Assembly: GCA_035765135.1 (NCBI GenBank)
Contig: DASTYE010000118.1
Location: 1 to 64,000, forward strand
Reading direction: 5' to 3'
DNA length: 64,000 bases
Source of the DNA: JAICNG01 sp035765135
GTDB taxonomy: Bacteria > Gemmatimonadota > Gemmatimonadetes > Gemmatimonadales > Gemmatimonadaceae
The translations under genes were made by a program, and so were the position numbers. Below the pieces are notes generated by a model. It saw nothing but the letters and a program-made list of their open reading frames with translations, did not search any database and had not been told where the DNA came from. Of the stretch, positions 26,735-35,320 are shown one piece after another. Each line of letters opens with the position of its first letter. The stretch's first letter is position 1.

Positions 26735-28105
26735 TTAGTAAACCAGCATCAGCGGATTCTCGAGCATCCTCCGCAGCGTCTGGAGGAAGCGCGCGCCGGT
26801 GGCGCCGTCGATCACGCGGTGGTCGCAGCTCATCGTGACGCGCATGCGCTGGCGGGTGACGAGCTCACCGTTGATATCAACCGGCTTCCGTTCCACCGCA
26901 CCGATCGCGAGGATCCCCGCTTCCGGCGGGTTGATGATCGCGGTGAAATGCTCGATGCCGAACATCCCGAGGTTCGACACGGAGAAGGTGGCGCCCATGT
27001 ACTCTTCCGGCTTGAGACGCCGCTCGCGGGCACGCTTGGCGAGCTCCCGTGCCTCACGAGAGATCTCGCTCATCCGCTTGCGATCGGCGTCGAATACCAC
27101 CGGAGTGATGAGGCCGTCTTCCACGGCCACCGCCATGCCCAGGTGAACGCGGTTGAATTGCCGAATCCGGTCGCCGAGCCAGTGCGCGTTGACTTCAGGG
27201 TGCAGCGAGAGCGCCGTGGCGACCGCCTTCATCACGATGTCGTTCACCGACACCTTGAACTCGTCGCCCATCTCGGTCATCGCGGTTCGCATCTCGACCA
27301 CGCGCTCCATGTCGAGCTCGCTGGTGAGATAGAACGTCGGAACCGGTCCGATCGACTCGGCGAGCCGCCGCGCGATCGTCTTGCGCATCTGCGTGAGCGG
27401 AATATCGGCGAAGTCGCCCTCGCGGGCGGGTGCCGGCGCGGCTGCTGCTGCCGCTCGCGGCTGCGCTGCGGCGCCCGCCGCCGCGGCTTCGATATCTCGC
27501 TTGACGATGCGCCCGCCCGGCCCCGACCCACGGACGCCGTCGAGGTTGAGACCACGCTCGTGCGCGAGCCGGCGTGCGAGCGGGGAGCTCCGCATCCGCC
27601 CCTCGCCGTTTCCACCCTCACGAGCCTGCTCCGTCGGCGGCTCGGGGCTCGGGGGAGCCGCCGCCTTCGGAGCCGCGCTTCCTACTCGATAGGCGGGCAC
27701 CTTCTGCTGAGGTGGCGTCGAGGCTTCGCCCTGCGCCTGCTCCGGCGCGCGGGGCACCGGGGACGCGCCCGTGGTTTCCCCTGTCTTGGCGACGACTTCC
27801 TCCGCCGGCTTGGCCTCCTTTGCGGGCGGTGCACCGCCTCCGCCGACGAGCGCGTCGATGTTCTCGTCAGGCGCGGCGATCACCGCGACGAGCTGGCCGA
27901 TCGGTGCTGTCTCGCCTTCCCCGAGCAGGCGCTTGCGCAGCACGCCCTCACCGCGGGCGACGAGCTCCATCACGGCCTTGTCCGTCTCCACCTCGGCGAG
28001 CGTCTCACCCGAGGAGATCTTGTCGCCTTCGTTCTTCAGCCATTTGACGAGGCGTCCCTCCTCCATCGTTGGAGAGAGCGCTTCCATCACGACCTTGGTT
28101 GCCAT
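26735..28105 (-). CDS. pdhC: Dihydrolipoamide acetyltransferase, PDH E2
   Basis: Core of the pyruvate dehydrogenase complex. The 456 residues hold one lipoyl domain with the modified Lys about residue 43 (EVETDKAVMEL), an Ala/Pro-rich linker, a peripheral-subunit-binding domain (SSPLARRLAHERGLNL, GPGGRIVKRDIEA) and a catalytic domain ending with HRVIDGATGARFL (His and Asp of HxxxDG). The lipoyl Lys is the target of LipB/LipA from the same run. It is flanked by palindromes R7 upstream and R6 downstream. Confidence 0.95.
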   Translation of the reverse strand: MATKVVMEALSPTMEEGRLVKWLKNEGDKISSGETLAEVETDKAVMELVARGEGVLRKRLLGEGETAPIGQLVAVIAAPDENIDALVGGGGAPPAKEAKPAEEVVAKTGETTGASPVPRAPEQAQGEASTPPQQKVPAYRVGSAAPKAAAPPSPEPPTEQAREGGNGEGRMRSSPLARRLAHERGLNLDGVRGSGPGGRIVKRDIEAAAAGAAAQPRAAAAAAPAPAREGDFADIPLTQMRKTIARRLAESIGPVPTFYLTSELDMERVVEMRTAMTEMGDEFKVSVNDIVMKAVATALSLHPEVNAHWLGDRIRQFNRVHLGMAVAVEDGLITPVVFDADRKRMSEISREARELAKRARERRLKPEEYMGATFSVSNLGMFGIEHFTAIINPPEAGILAIGAVERKPVDINGELVTRQRMRVTMSCDHRVIDGATGARFLQTLRRMLENPLMLVY

Positions 28106-28122
28106 CGCCCGTTAGGTAGAGT

Positions 28123-28214
28123 GAATGAGGAACGAGGACGAAGGACCGAGGAATCTGATCGGCAGGATGGCCACCCGATGGAATTCCTCGGTCCTCAATG
28201 CTCGTTCCGCGTTC
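28123..28214. repeat. Long imperfect palindrome R7 (family B)
   Basis: Arms from 28123 (GAATGAGGAACGAGGACG...) and ending at 28214 are imperfect reverse complements. The word order matches R6 and R2; GAATTC is kept only in the right arm. It lies between pdhB and pdhC. Confidence 0.8.
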
Positions 28215-28221
28215 GTGAAAA

Positions 28222-29208
28222 TCACTGTTCCAGGTAGAGAACCTTTTTCGCCGCCGCCACCGTCTTCTTCGCGTCGGGCTTGGCCGCGCGCTCGAGGTTC
28301 TTGGCGTACGGCATTGGCACCTCCTCCTGATGCACGCGGAGGACCGGCGCGTCGAGATCGTCAAAGCACTCACGCTGTATGAAGTCGGCGACATGCGCTC
28401 CGACGCCCGCGACCGCCCATCCTTCCTCGAGGACCACGGCACGATTGGTCTTCACCACCGAGGTCGCGATCGCTTCCACATCCATTGGACGGATCGTACG
28501 CAGGTCCACGATTTCCGCGGAAATGTTCTCCTTCGCCAGCTGCTCGGCCGCCTGCTGGGCGACGAGGACCATCTTCCCGTAGGCGATCAACGAGACGTCC
28601 GATCCCTCGCGCTTCACCTCGGCCTTCCCGATGGGAACGATCACTTCCTCGTTCTCCGGAACCTCACCTTTCGTGTTGTACAGCATCTCGCCTTCGAGCA
28701 CGATCACCGGATTGTCATCGCGTACCGCGCTCTTCAGCAGGCCCTTGGCGTCGTACGGAGTGCCAGGCGCCACGACCTTGAGCCCCGGGATGTGCGAGAG
28801 CCATGACTCCCACGCCTGCGAATGCTGCGCCGAGAGCTGCAGTGCCGCCCCGTTCGGTCCGCGGAACACCATCGCCATCGGGTACTGCCCGCCGGACATG
28901 TAGAGCATCTTCGCCGCCGAATTTATGACCTGGTCCAGGGCGAGCAGTGCGAAGTTCCACGTCATGAACTCGATGATCGGCCGCAGCCCCACCATGGCCG
29001 CGCCCACACCGACGCCCGCGAATCCGAGCTCGGTGATCGGCGTGTCCACGATGCGCATCTCGCCGAACTCCTGGAGCATTCCCTTCGAGACCTTGTACGC
29101 GCCCTGGTAGACGCCGACCTCCTCGCCCATGAGGAAGACACGGTCATCGCGCTGCATCTCCTCGCGGAGAGCCTGGTTCAAAGCGTCGCGGTAAGTGATG
29201 ACTGGCAT
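28222..29208 (-). CDS. pdhB: Pyruvate dehydrogenase E1 beta subunit
   Basis: Beta chain of the thiamine-diphosphate E1 enzyme, 328 residues. Family motifs include FLMGEEVGVYQGAYKVSKG near the N-terminus (with the Glu that activates TPP), DTPITELGFAGVGVGAAM and the C-terminal RVHQEEVPMPYAKNLE. It starts 9 bases after the pdhA stop and shares its transcript. Confidence 0.96.
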   Translation of the reverse strand: MPVITYRDALNQALREEMQRDDRVFLMGEEVGVYQGAYKVSKGMLQEFGEMRIVDTPITELGFAGVGVGAAMVGLRPIIEFMTWNFALLALDQVINSAAKMLYMSGGQYPMAMVFRGPNGAALQLSAQHSQAWESWLSHIPGLKVVAPGTPYDAKGLLKSAVRDDNPVIVLEGEMLYNTKGEVPENEEVIVPIGKAEVKREGSDVSLIAYGKMVLVAQQAAEQLAKENISAEIVDLRTIRPMDVEAIATSVVKTNRAVVLEEGWAVAGVGAHVADFIQRECFDDLDAPVLRVHQEEVPMPYAKNLERAAKPDAKKTVAAAKKVLYLEQ

Positions 29209-29217
29209 CGTCGTCCC

Positions 29218-30336
29218 TCAGGACACGGTATCGACGAGAACGTCCTCGTACAGCGCTTCGAGCGGTGGCTCGGGGCTCGCGTCGGCGAAGTCCCAGGCGT
29301 CCTGCACTACCGCCTTGATCTCCTCGTCCAGCTTCGACATGTCGCCGTCGGTCCACCCATCCTCCTTCTCCATCGTGGTGCGGAGCACCACGATCGGGTC
29401 GCGCTTCATGTGCTCCTCGAGCTCCTCCTTCGTGCGGTACGTACCGCTCACCGCGTCGGACATCGAGTGGCCCATGAAGCGATAGGTCCGCACCTCGAGG
29501 AGGCTGGGGATCGATTCGCTCCGCGCACGTTGCAGCGCCCGCATCGTCGCCGCGCGCACCGCCACCACGTCCTGCCCGTCCACGACCTCACTCGGCATGT
29601 CGTACGAGCACGCACGCTCCGCGATGTCGTTGATCGCCGACGCGCGCTCGAGCGCCGTCCCCATTCCATAGCGGTTGTTCTCGATCAGGTAGATCACCGG
29701 GAGCTTCCAGAGCGCGGCCATGTTCAGCGCTTCGTGAAACGCGCCGTTGTTGACGGCCGCCTCCCCGAAGAAGCACACGCAAACCTGATCGCCCCCCCGA
29801 TACTTGATCGCGAAGCCGACACCGGTCGCGATGGGAAGGTGCCCGCCGACGATTCCGTGACCGCCGAGGAAGTTCACGTTGCGATCGAAGAGATGCATCG
29901 AGCCGCCCTTGCCTTTCGAGCAACCGTCGACGCGACCAAAGAGCTCCGCCATGACTGAGCGCGCGGAGATCCCACGGGCGAGCGCCTGCCCGTGCTCGCG
30001 ATAGCTCGTGATCACGTAGTCGTCGTCGCGCAACGTCGAGATCGCGCCGACGCCGACACCCTCCTGCCCGATGTACAAGTGGCAGAACCCGCCGATCTTC
30101 CCGATCGCGTACGCCTCGGCGCACCGCTCCTCGAAGCGGCGAATCAGGAGCATTTCGCGGAGCAGGTCGCGACGCAGCGCGGCATCACCGCGCGCGGCGG
30201 CATCGATGGAGCCCGCGGCTCCGTTGTGATCGACGGTCTTCTTCTGTGCCATGTCGGTGGTGGAAGGATTCGCTGATCCGGCGTCGCCTCCACCGCGAGC
30301 GGTGGGGCGCCGGCGCGAACGGCTGACGTCTCTCAT
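29218..30336 (-). CDS. pdhA: Pyruvate dehydrogenase E1 alpha subunit
   Basis: Alpha chain of E1 that binds thiamine diphosphate and decarboxylates pyruvate. Core motifs: MLLIRRFEERCAEAY, IGQEGVGVGAI, and the TPP/Mg region VCVCFFGEAAVNNGAFHEALN. From 30336 the ATG overlaps the lipA stop as ATGA, which favours translational coupling. That gives a 28-residue basic N-terminus not found in the family, so the ATG at 30252 (MAQKKT) is an alternative. Length 372 or 344 residues. Confidence 0.93.
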   Translation of the reverse strand: MRDVSRSRRRPTARGGGDAGSANPSTTDMAQKKTVDHNGAAGSIDAAARGDAALRRDLLREMLLIRRFEERCAEAYAIGKIGGFCHLYIGQEGVGVGAISTLRDDDYVITSYREHGQALARGISARSVMAELFGRVDGCSKGKGGSMHLFDRNVNFLGGHGIVGGHLPIATGVGFAIKYRGGDQVCVCFFGEAAVNNGAFHEALNMAALWKLPVIYLIENNRYGMGTALERASAINDIAERACSYDMPSEVVDGQDVVAVRAATMRALQRARSESIPSLLEVRTYRFMGHSMSDAVSGTYRTKEELEEHMKRDPIVVLRTTMEKEDGWTDGDMSKLDEEIKAVVQDAWDFADASPEPPLEALYEDVLVDTVS

Positions 30337-31250
30337 GGGTTCACCAGGTTCGCGGCCTGAACCTGCTCCCAGGCGTGGTAGCTGGACCGGACGAGGGGCC
30401 CGGACTCGACGTGCTTGAATCCCATCGCGATGCCTTCTTCGCGAAGGTAGCGGAACTCGTCAGGCGTCACGTATCGATCGAGCGGGAGGTGATCGGCCGA
30501 CGGGCGCAGGTACTGGCCAAGAGTGAGGATGTCCACCTCCACCTCGCGCAGCTCGCGCATGGTGACGACAACCTCCTCGATGGTCTCGCCCATCCCGAGG
30601 ATGATACCGGTTTTCGTCGGAATGTCGGGCGCGTACGACTTGGCGAAACGGAAGATCTTCATCACGCGCTCGTACCGCCCGCCCGGACGGCATCGCTTGT
30701 AGAGCCGCGGCACCGTCTCGGTGTTGTGGTTGTAGATCTCGGGACGCGCGTCGAGCACGAGGCTGATACTGTCTTCGTTCCCCTGGAAGTCGGGAACGAG
30801 GACCTCGACGGAGCAACCCGGGACGCGGTCGTGAATCTGCCGAATCGTCTCGGCGAAGATATACGCGCCAAAATCCGGCAGGTCATCTCGATCGACCGAC
30901 GTGATGACCGCATGGCGGAGCTGCATCTCCGCGATCGCCTGGGCGACGCGTGACGGCTCCTCGATGTCGTATTTCGGCGGGCGGCCGTGCGCGACCGCGC
31001 AGTAGGCGCAGTTCCGCGTGCAGACGTCGCCGAGGATCATGAAAGTGGCGGTGCCGTGCTCCCAGCATTCGCCGACGTTGGGGCAGTGGGCTTCCTCGCA
31101 CACGGTGTGGAGGTCGAGGTCTCGCATCAGGTGCTTGAGGCGCCCGTAATTGGGCCCGCCGGGCGCGCGCACCTTGAGCCAGGAGGGTTTTCGCTCGGGG
31201 AGCGGGTCGGCCCGGCGCCGGCCTAGGATCTGGTAGAGGGTATCCGCCAA
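30333..31250 (-). CDS. lipA: Lipoyl synthase
   Basis: Radical-SAM enzyme that inserts two sulfurs into octanoyl groups bound to lipoyl domains. It has both iron-sulfur motifs: auxiliary cluster CEEAHCPNVGEC and radical-SAM CTRNCAYC, and the family entry KPSWLKVRAPGG. The TTG at 31250 is chosen because it gives a normal 305-residue protein. The frame stays open to an ATG at 31439, but those extra 63 residues have no family counterpart and begin inside palindrome R8. Start confidence is moderate. The stop overlaps pdhA. Confidence 0.9.
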   Translation of the reverse strand: MADTLYQILGRRRADPLPERKPSWLKVRAPGGPNYGRLKHLMRDLDLHTVCEEAHCPNVGECWEHGTATFMILGDVCTRNCAYCAVAHGRPPKYDIEEPSRVAQAIAEMQLRHAVITSVDRDDLPDFGAYIFAETIRQIHDRVPGCSVEVLVPDFQGNEDSISLVLDARPEIYNHNTETVPRLYKRCRPGGRYERVMKIFRFAKSYAPDIPTKTGIILGMGETIEEVVVTMRELREVEVDILTLGQYLRPSADHLPLDRYVTPDEFRYLREEGIAMGFKHVESGPLVRSSYHAWEQVQAANLVNP

Positions 31251-31418
31251 GAGTCGTCCCGGGGTCGCAGATGGTCGTCGTGCGGTCGATCGCGGGTCCT
31301 CGCGGCGAGCGCATTTTGCGTTCTCAGCCCGCGGTTCGGGGTAAGCTATCCTGTTGTGGCTCGCGTTGGTAGGACGTGGTAACCTTGTTGGCGTTACTTC
31401 GAAGGTTAGTCTCTGCGG

Positions 31419-31530
31419 CAAGGGGGTCGAGGGTGTCAAGGGTGTCGAGGGTGTCGAGGTGAATCGCTTTCACCTCGATCGCCTCGACACCCTTAATCCC
31501 TCGACACCCTTAATCCCTCGACACCCTTGG
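31419..31530. repeat. Tandem-word palindrome R8 (family C)
   Basis: The left arm is made of tandem copies of GTCGAGGGTGTC(A/G)AGG and the right arm of their complements (TCGACACCCTTAATCCC, three copies near 31482-31530), closing on GTGAA/TTCAC about 31459-31472. The right arm contains the thiO stop codon and final codons. It lies between thiO and lipA. Direct repeats are about 17 bases with no spacers, so it is not a CRISPR array. Confidence 0.85.
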
Positions 31531-32616
31531 GCTCAGGGCCCACACACTCACGTCCAGAGACGCCGCGCCACGCGTGATCAGCTCCGCGATCACCACTCCT
31601 GTAAGCGGCGCCAGCAGGATTCCGTTCCGCGAGTGGCCACAGGCGTAGAACAGCCCGGGGTGGTCGGGGTCCTCGCCAACGATCGGAAGGAGGTCCGGCG
31701 TAACCGGCCTCAGGCCAGACCATTGCGAGAGGACGCGATGCGATCCGAGCGAGGGTGAGATCTCGGCGGCGCATTGGCGGAGCTGTAGTACGGCGGCCTC
31801 CGTCGTCCCCGGATCGAATCCCACTCGCTCCATCGTGCTCCCGACGACAAGGCGGTCGTTTTGCGGTGCGATGTAGCCCCGTGGTCCCATCACGACATGG
31901 CGAAGGGGCCCCGGCTCGATCGCGAGCATCTGGCCGCGAAAAGGTGTGACGGGGAGGGGGCGCGGCAGGCCGGCGATGCTGCTCGCCCATGCGCCTGCCG
32001 CGATGACCACGCTGCGCGCCTCCAGCTGTGTGCCGTCGGCAAGATCGAGCCGGATCGGCCGCGACGCGGGATGCACTCGGACGACGTGTCCATCGATGCG
32101 CGGAGACACCCGGCGATCCCGCACCAAGTCGAGCTCGACGGCGCTCAGCAGCTCGCGAACGTCCACCATTCCGTCGCGCGAGTGAAGCAGTGCTCCGGCG
32201 GTGGGGGACAAAGTTGGCTCGAGGTCATGAACGGCCTCGTTCTCGAGCCACGGCGAATCGGGGCCAGCCAGCGGCCGCAGAGTCGCCGCATCCGCATCGG
32301 TGAAAGCGATCTCCAACAGCCCGCGATGCAGCGCGACGCGCCGTCCGGTTCGCTCGGCCAGGCCATCCAGGTAATCGGGATACAGCTCCCTGGCGGCGAT
32401 CCCTAGCGCGCGCGCCGGGTCCGGCGTAACTCCAACCGACGGTGCGAGGAGCCCCGCGGCCGCAGGTGAGGCCGCCCCATCCTCCCTTGCTGACACGACC
32501 ATGACACGTGCATTCTCGCGGGCGAGCGCCGTCGCACAACAGAGGCCCACCAGACCGGCGCCCACGATGATCACATCTGGCTGAAACCGGGCAGCGGAGT
32601 CGCGCGTAATACTCAC
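31510..32616 (-). CDS. thiO: Glycine oxidase ThiO-like FAD oxidoreductase
   Basis: A DAO-family flavoprotein of 368 residues: dinucleotide-binding motif DVIIVGAGLVGLCCA at residues 14-28 and C-terminal WSGLRPVTPDLLPIVG and YACGHSRNGILLAP typical of ThiO. Glycine oxidases make the imine used in thiazole synthesis, but no other thi gene is here, so a D-amino-acid or glycine oxidase role remains open. The last residues (SPRVSRD) and stop are coded by palindrome R8, which suggests that the repeat entered or grew at the gene end. Divergent from the small membrane protein gene. Confidence 0.82.
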   Translation of the reverse strand: MSITRDSAARFQPDVIIVGAGLVGLCCATALARENARVMVVSAREDGAASPAAAGLLAPSVGVTPDPARALGIAARELYPDYLDGLAERTGRRVALHRGLLEIAFTDADAATLRPLAGPDSPWLENEAVHDLEPTLSPTAGALLHSRDGMVDVRELLSAVELDLVRDRRVSPRIDGHVVRVHPASRPIRLDLADGTQLEARSVVIAAGAWASSIAGLPRPLPVTPFRGQMLAIEPGPLRHVVMGPRGYIAPQNDRLVVGSTMERVGFDPGTTEAAVLQLRQCAAEISPSLGSHRVLSQWSGLRPVTPDLLPIVGEDPDHPGLFYACGHSRNGILLAPLTGVVIAELITRGAASLDVSVWALSPRVSRD

Positions 32617-32640
32617 AGCAACCGCCAGGAGCTCAACCCG

Positions 32641-32865
32641 ATGCTTCGCACCATATTCACAATCGGCGCGCTGGCCGTGCTGGGGCTTTTTCTCCTCAGC
32701 TTCGTGTTCGGCATTCTCAAGGGCCTGATCGGCCTCGCGCTCTTCCTTCTCGGCCTCGCGATTCGCATCGCGATCGTCGGGCTGATCGTATACATCGTCA
32801 TTCGCATCGTGAGCCCTGAAACGGCTCGTCGGTTACGCGAGCGGTGGAGCGGTCCGACGGTCTAA
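32641..32865 (+). CDS. Small two-helix membrane protein
   Basis: A 74-residue protein that is almost entirely two hydrophobic helices (about residues 5-30 and 33-57) followed by a short basic tail (ETARRLRERW). AGGAG lies about 10 bases before the ATG. Family not recognised; it could be a small inner-membrane regulator. A perfect palindrome follows at 32893. Confidence 0.6.
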   Translation: MLRTIFTIGALAVLGLFLLSFVFGILKGLIGLALFLLGLAIRIAIVGLIVYIVIRIVSPETARRLRERWSGPTV

Positions 32866-32892
32866 GCCGGGCGAAAAAGACTGAAGGAACGA

Positions 32893-32927
32893 GACGGGCG
32901 GAAGATCCACTGGATCTTCCGCCCGTC
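32893..32927 (+). terminator. Perfect 17-base-pair palindrome, possible terminator
   Basis: GACGGGCGGAAGATCCA and its exact complement are separated by a single base. The stem would be very stable, but no T run follows, so it may be a terminator, a processing stop or a protein site. Confidence 0.55.
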
Positions 32928-32973
32928 TTGCGTGCGTTCTATCTCAATGAGACATGCACCGCACCTCTCACCA

Positions 32974-33468
32974 ATGATGGCAATGGATCAAGCGATCGCC
33001 CACGTCATGGGCTTGATGGACATCGTAGACAACCTGTACGCGCGAGCGCTCCACGGCCTCGATCCCGATGAGCTGACACGTGCGCCATCGGATGACTCGA
33101 ATCCGATGATCTGGATGGCGGGCCACCTGGCGCAAACCAGAGTGCGTCTGGGTCGCCTGCTCGGAGTGGATCGCGAAGTGCCGTGGCCCGCGCTGTTCCA
33201 GCGTGGCAGCCCGCCTCCCGACAGCGAGAAATACCCCGCGCTGTCGGACATCCGAGGCGTGTGGGAGGATGCCGGCAAGGCATTGCGCGCGCGGCTTCGC
33301 GCGATGACTGAGGAGGAGCTACACTCCCACCTCCAGCTCAAGATCCCCTCGACCGATGGGACGCTCCGTGGCGCCATTGTCTTCGCACTGTTCCACGAGG
33401 GCTACCATGTGGGGCAGATGGGATACGTGCGGCGCACGTTAGGCAGGGAGGGGATAGCGCAGCTGTAG
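32974..33468 (+). CDS. DinB family protein
   Basis: A 164-residue four-helix-bundle protein of the DinB/YfiT group, whose members bind a metal through three histidines and include thiol transferases. Visible histidines lie in MAGHLAQT and FHEGYHVGQMGY. The start is uncertain: GTG 32932, ATG 32947 and ATG 32974 are in frame and none has a good ribosome site; the last fits the domain. The stop codon lies inside the first stem of palindrome R9. Confidence 0.8.
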   Translation: MMAMDQAIAHVMGLMDIVDNLYARALHGLDPDELTRAPSDDSNPMIWMAGHLAQTRVRLGRLLGVDREVPWPALFQRGSPPPDSEKYPALSDIRGVWEDAGKALRARLRAMTEEELHSHLQLKIPSTDGTLRGAIVFALFHEGYHVGQMGYVRRTLGREGIAQL

Positions 33469-33639
33469 CTGGGGCTTTGGCCCAGCTACAGCGGGCCAGG
33501 GGCCAAGGGCCAGGGGGTGTGGAAAGGCGCGGCGCCGCTTCGCGGCAGCCGCGCTCATCTGATGAGCAACCGGCCGCGCAACGCGCCGCCGGTTGCCTTT
33601 CAACCCCCTTGGCCCTTGGCCCCTGGCCCTTGGCCCAGC
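33463..33639. repeat. Compound palindrome R9 (family D)
   Basis: A first hairpin GTAGCTGGG (33465-33473) with CCCAGCTAC (33481-33489) is followed by a larger one: CGGGCCAGGGGCCAAGGGCC-type words on the left pair with GGCCCTTGGCCCCTGGCCC-type words on the right (about 33601-33639), with GC-rich inner stems between. It spans the convergent DinB and deoxyhypusine-synthase-like genes and contains the stop codons of both. Confidence 0.85.
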
Positions 33640-34574
33640 CTTTCTACCACCGCCCACACCAGCAGCGGCACCATGATCTCGTGGTGCCCGGTGATCTCGT
33701 ATCCCGCGCCGCCTTCCAGGGTCGGACGCTGCACGACGTTCACCCGCGGCCGATAGTGACGAAGCATGTCGAAGTCGCACGTCGTGAAATGCGTCGGCCG
33801 TCCGTCGCCGAGATTGCGGGCGACTGTCAGCGCCTTGAGGAAAACCTCGGGCATGATCACGGCGCTGCCGAGGTTGAGCACCACTCCACCGTCGTGCAGT
33901 GTCGGCATCGCCGCCGCCAATCGGCGAAAGTCGCGATGACTGGTGTCGCCGATCGCCGCGCCATCGGTGGCAGGATGCTGGTGGATGATCTCCGCGCCGA
34001 TCGCCGCATGGACGGTCACGGGAATCCCGAGCTCGTGTGCGCCCAGCAGGAGCGAAAGCTCGGGGTGCACGAGATCGGAGCGCGAGGCGAGTGCGCGGGC
34101 GAGTGCTTCGCCCATCCCCCAGCTCGCGGCGCGCCCTCGCGTGAACGCCTCGTTCATCTCACGCCCCGTCTCCTCCGCCATCCCGAAGGTCCCATCGCGC
34201 AAGCCTGACGCGACGTCCTCCGATGTCCCGCCCCAACGCGCAACCTCGTAATCGTGAATCGCGGCCGAGCCGTTGAGCGCGAGATGCGTTATGACGCGCT
34301 GACGCAAGAGCTCCAGCAGGACCGGCGCGATTCCCGTCTTCACGACGTGACCGCCGGCCATGGCGATCACCGCACGGCGACGTGCGGCCCGGGCTATCGC
34401 GTCCACCACGCTCTTGAAATCACGAGCGGCCAGCACATCGGGGAGTGAACGCAAGAACGCGCCGAATGAGCGGTCGGCACCTGGCGGCCCGGCAAACTCT
34501 TCGGCGCGTACCTTGTTCGGACGTTGCGCGATGGGGACGGTGCGGACCCGCGAGAGGTCCGCCTCGCGCGTCAC
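33600..34574 (-). CDS. Deoxyhypusine-synthase-like protein
   Basis: A 324-residue cytoplasmic protein. The segment GGHVVKTGIAPVLLELLRQ...ITHLALNGSAAIHDYEVA...GTSEDVASGLRDGTFGMAEETG resembles deoxyhypusine synthase, an NAD-binding family. The canonical active-site Lys motif is not obvious near the C-terminus, so the reaction is unknown; bacteria lack eIF5A in most cases. The last residues (GQGPGAKGQGG) are coded by repeat R9. Its start overlaps the DUF3108 stop (ATGA), placing it third in a leftward trio. Confidence 0.55.
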   Translation of the reverse strand: MTREADLSRVRTVPIAQRPNKVRAEEFAGPPGADRSFGAFLRSLPDVLAARDFKSVVDAIARAARRRAVIAMAGGHVVKTGIAPVLLELLRQRVITHLALNGSAAIHDYEVARWGGTSEDVASGLRDGTFGMAEETGREMNEAFTRGRAASWGMGEALARALASRSDLVHPELSLLLGAHELGIPVTVHAAIGAEIIHQHPATDGAAIGDTSHRDFRRLAAAMPTLHDGGVVLNLGSAVIMPEVFLKALTVARNLGDGRPTHFTTCDFDMLRHYRPRVNVVQRPTLEGGAGYEITGHHEIMVPLLVWAVVERLGQGPGAKGQGG

Positions 34575-35320
34575 TGCGTCTCGCTGGCTGTCCCCGGAGT
34601 GTACGATTTCAGATAGAGGCTGAGGGTGCCGAACGACAGGCTGGATTTGAGCTGGAGCATCATACGCCGGTCATCATCCGACAGCCAGATCTCGGCGCGG
34701 CCGTTCTCGGAAAAGATGCCTTTCGACTTGATGATCGGTTGAATGACGATCGCGTCGAAGCGCCCGGCGGGCACCTTCACCGATTCCTTCCGAAGCACGC
34801 GCACACGAACAGGATTGCGGTCGGGCTTGAAGTAACGAGGAAAGTCGTACGTCTGCCCGACCGTGAGCGGCACTGTACGGATGAAGTAGAGAAACGATCC
34901 ATCGTCGAGCGGGTCGCGAACGCTTTCACGCTCCTCGCTGTCATTCTCCGTGTACAGGACGCGGTCGGGATAAATCTCGAAGCGACGCTCCCGGTCGCGC
35001 CGTCCCTCCTGAAGATCCTGGACATGCCGCAGCGACGAGAACGTCTCCGTGTCGATCCAGCTCTCGAGGCGATCGTTCACCTTGTAGAAGAACGTTCCTC
35101 CCTTCACGGTGAACGAGGTATGCCACGCCTGGCGTCCGCGAATCTCCTCGACGCCCACCACTTCCATGCGGCCGCTGCCCACCTTGAGCATGCCGAACTT
35201 CACATCGTACTCGAGCCGCTCTCCGACCGAGAACGGCACCGGCACCTGCGGTGTCAGCTCGGCCGGAGCGGTGAGTGCGACGACGATCGCGAGGACATCA
35301 GCCTGCAGAAAGGTCTTCAT
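34571..35320 (-). CDS. DUF3108 domain exported protein
   Basis: A 249-residue protein with a signal peptide and the DUF3108 pattern (GERLEYDVKFGMLKVGSGRMEV, FFYKVNDRLESWID, IWLSDDDRRMMLQLK), a periplasmic beta-rich family of unknown function. It overlaps the glycosyltransferase stop (ATGA) and the next start (ATGA), so the three genes are a coupled operon. The company of a glycosyltransferase suggests an envelope polymer role (inference). Confidence 0.82.
   Translation of the reverse strand: MKTFLQADVLAIVVALTAPAELTPQVPVPFSVGERLEYDVKFGMLKVGSGRMEVVGVEEIRGRQAWHTSFTVKGGTFFYKVNDRLESWIDTETFSSLRHVQDLQEGRRDRERRFEIYPDRVLYTENDSEERESVRDPLDDGSFLYFIRTVPLTVGQTYDFPRYFKPDRNPVRVRVLRKESVKVPAGRFDAIVIQPIIKSKGIFSENGRAEIWLSDDDRRMMLQLKSSLSFGTLSLYLKSYTPGTASETQ

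Noticed and set aside
26216..28237. Long plus-strand open frame opposite lpdA and pdhC
   Set aside because: Shadow of well-identified enzymes on the other strand; sequence is rich in Arg, His and Leu without any domain.
31419..31530. Tandem repeat R8 considered as a CRISPR array
   Set aside because: Units are contiguous, lack spacers and form an inverted arrangement; no cas genes are nearby.
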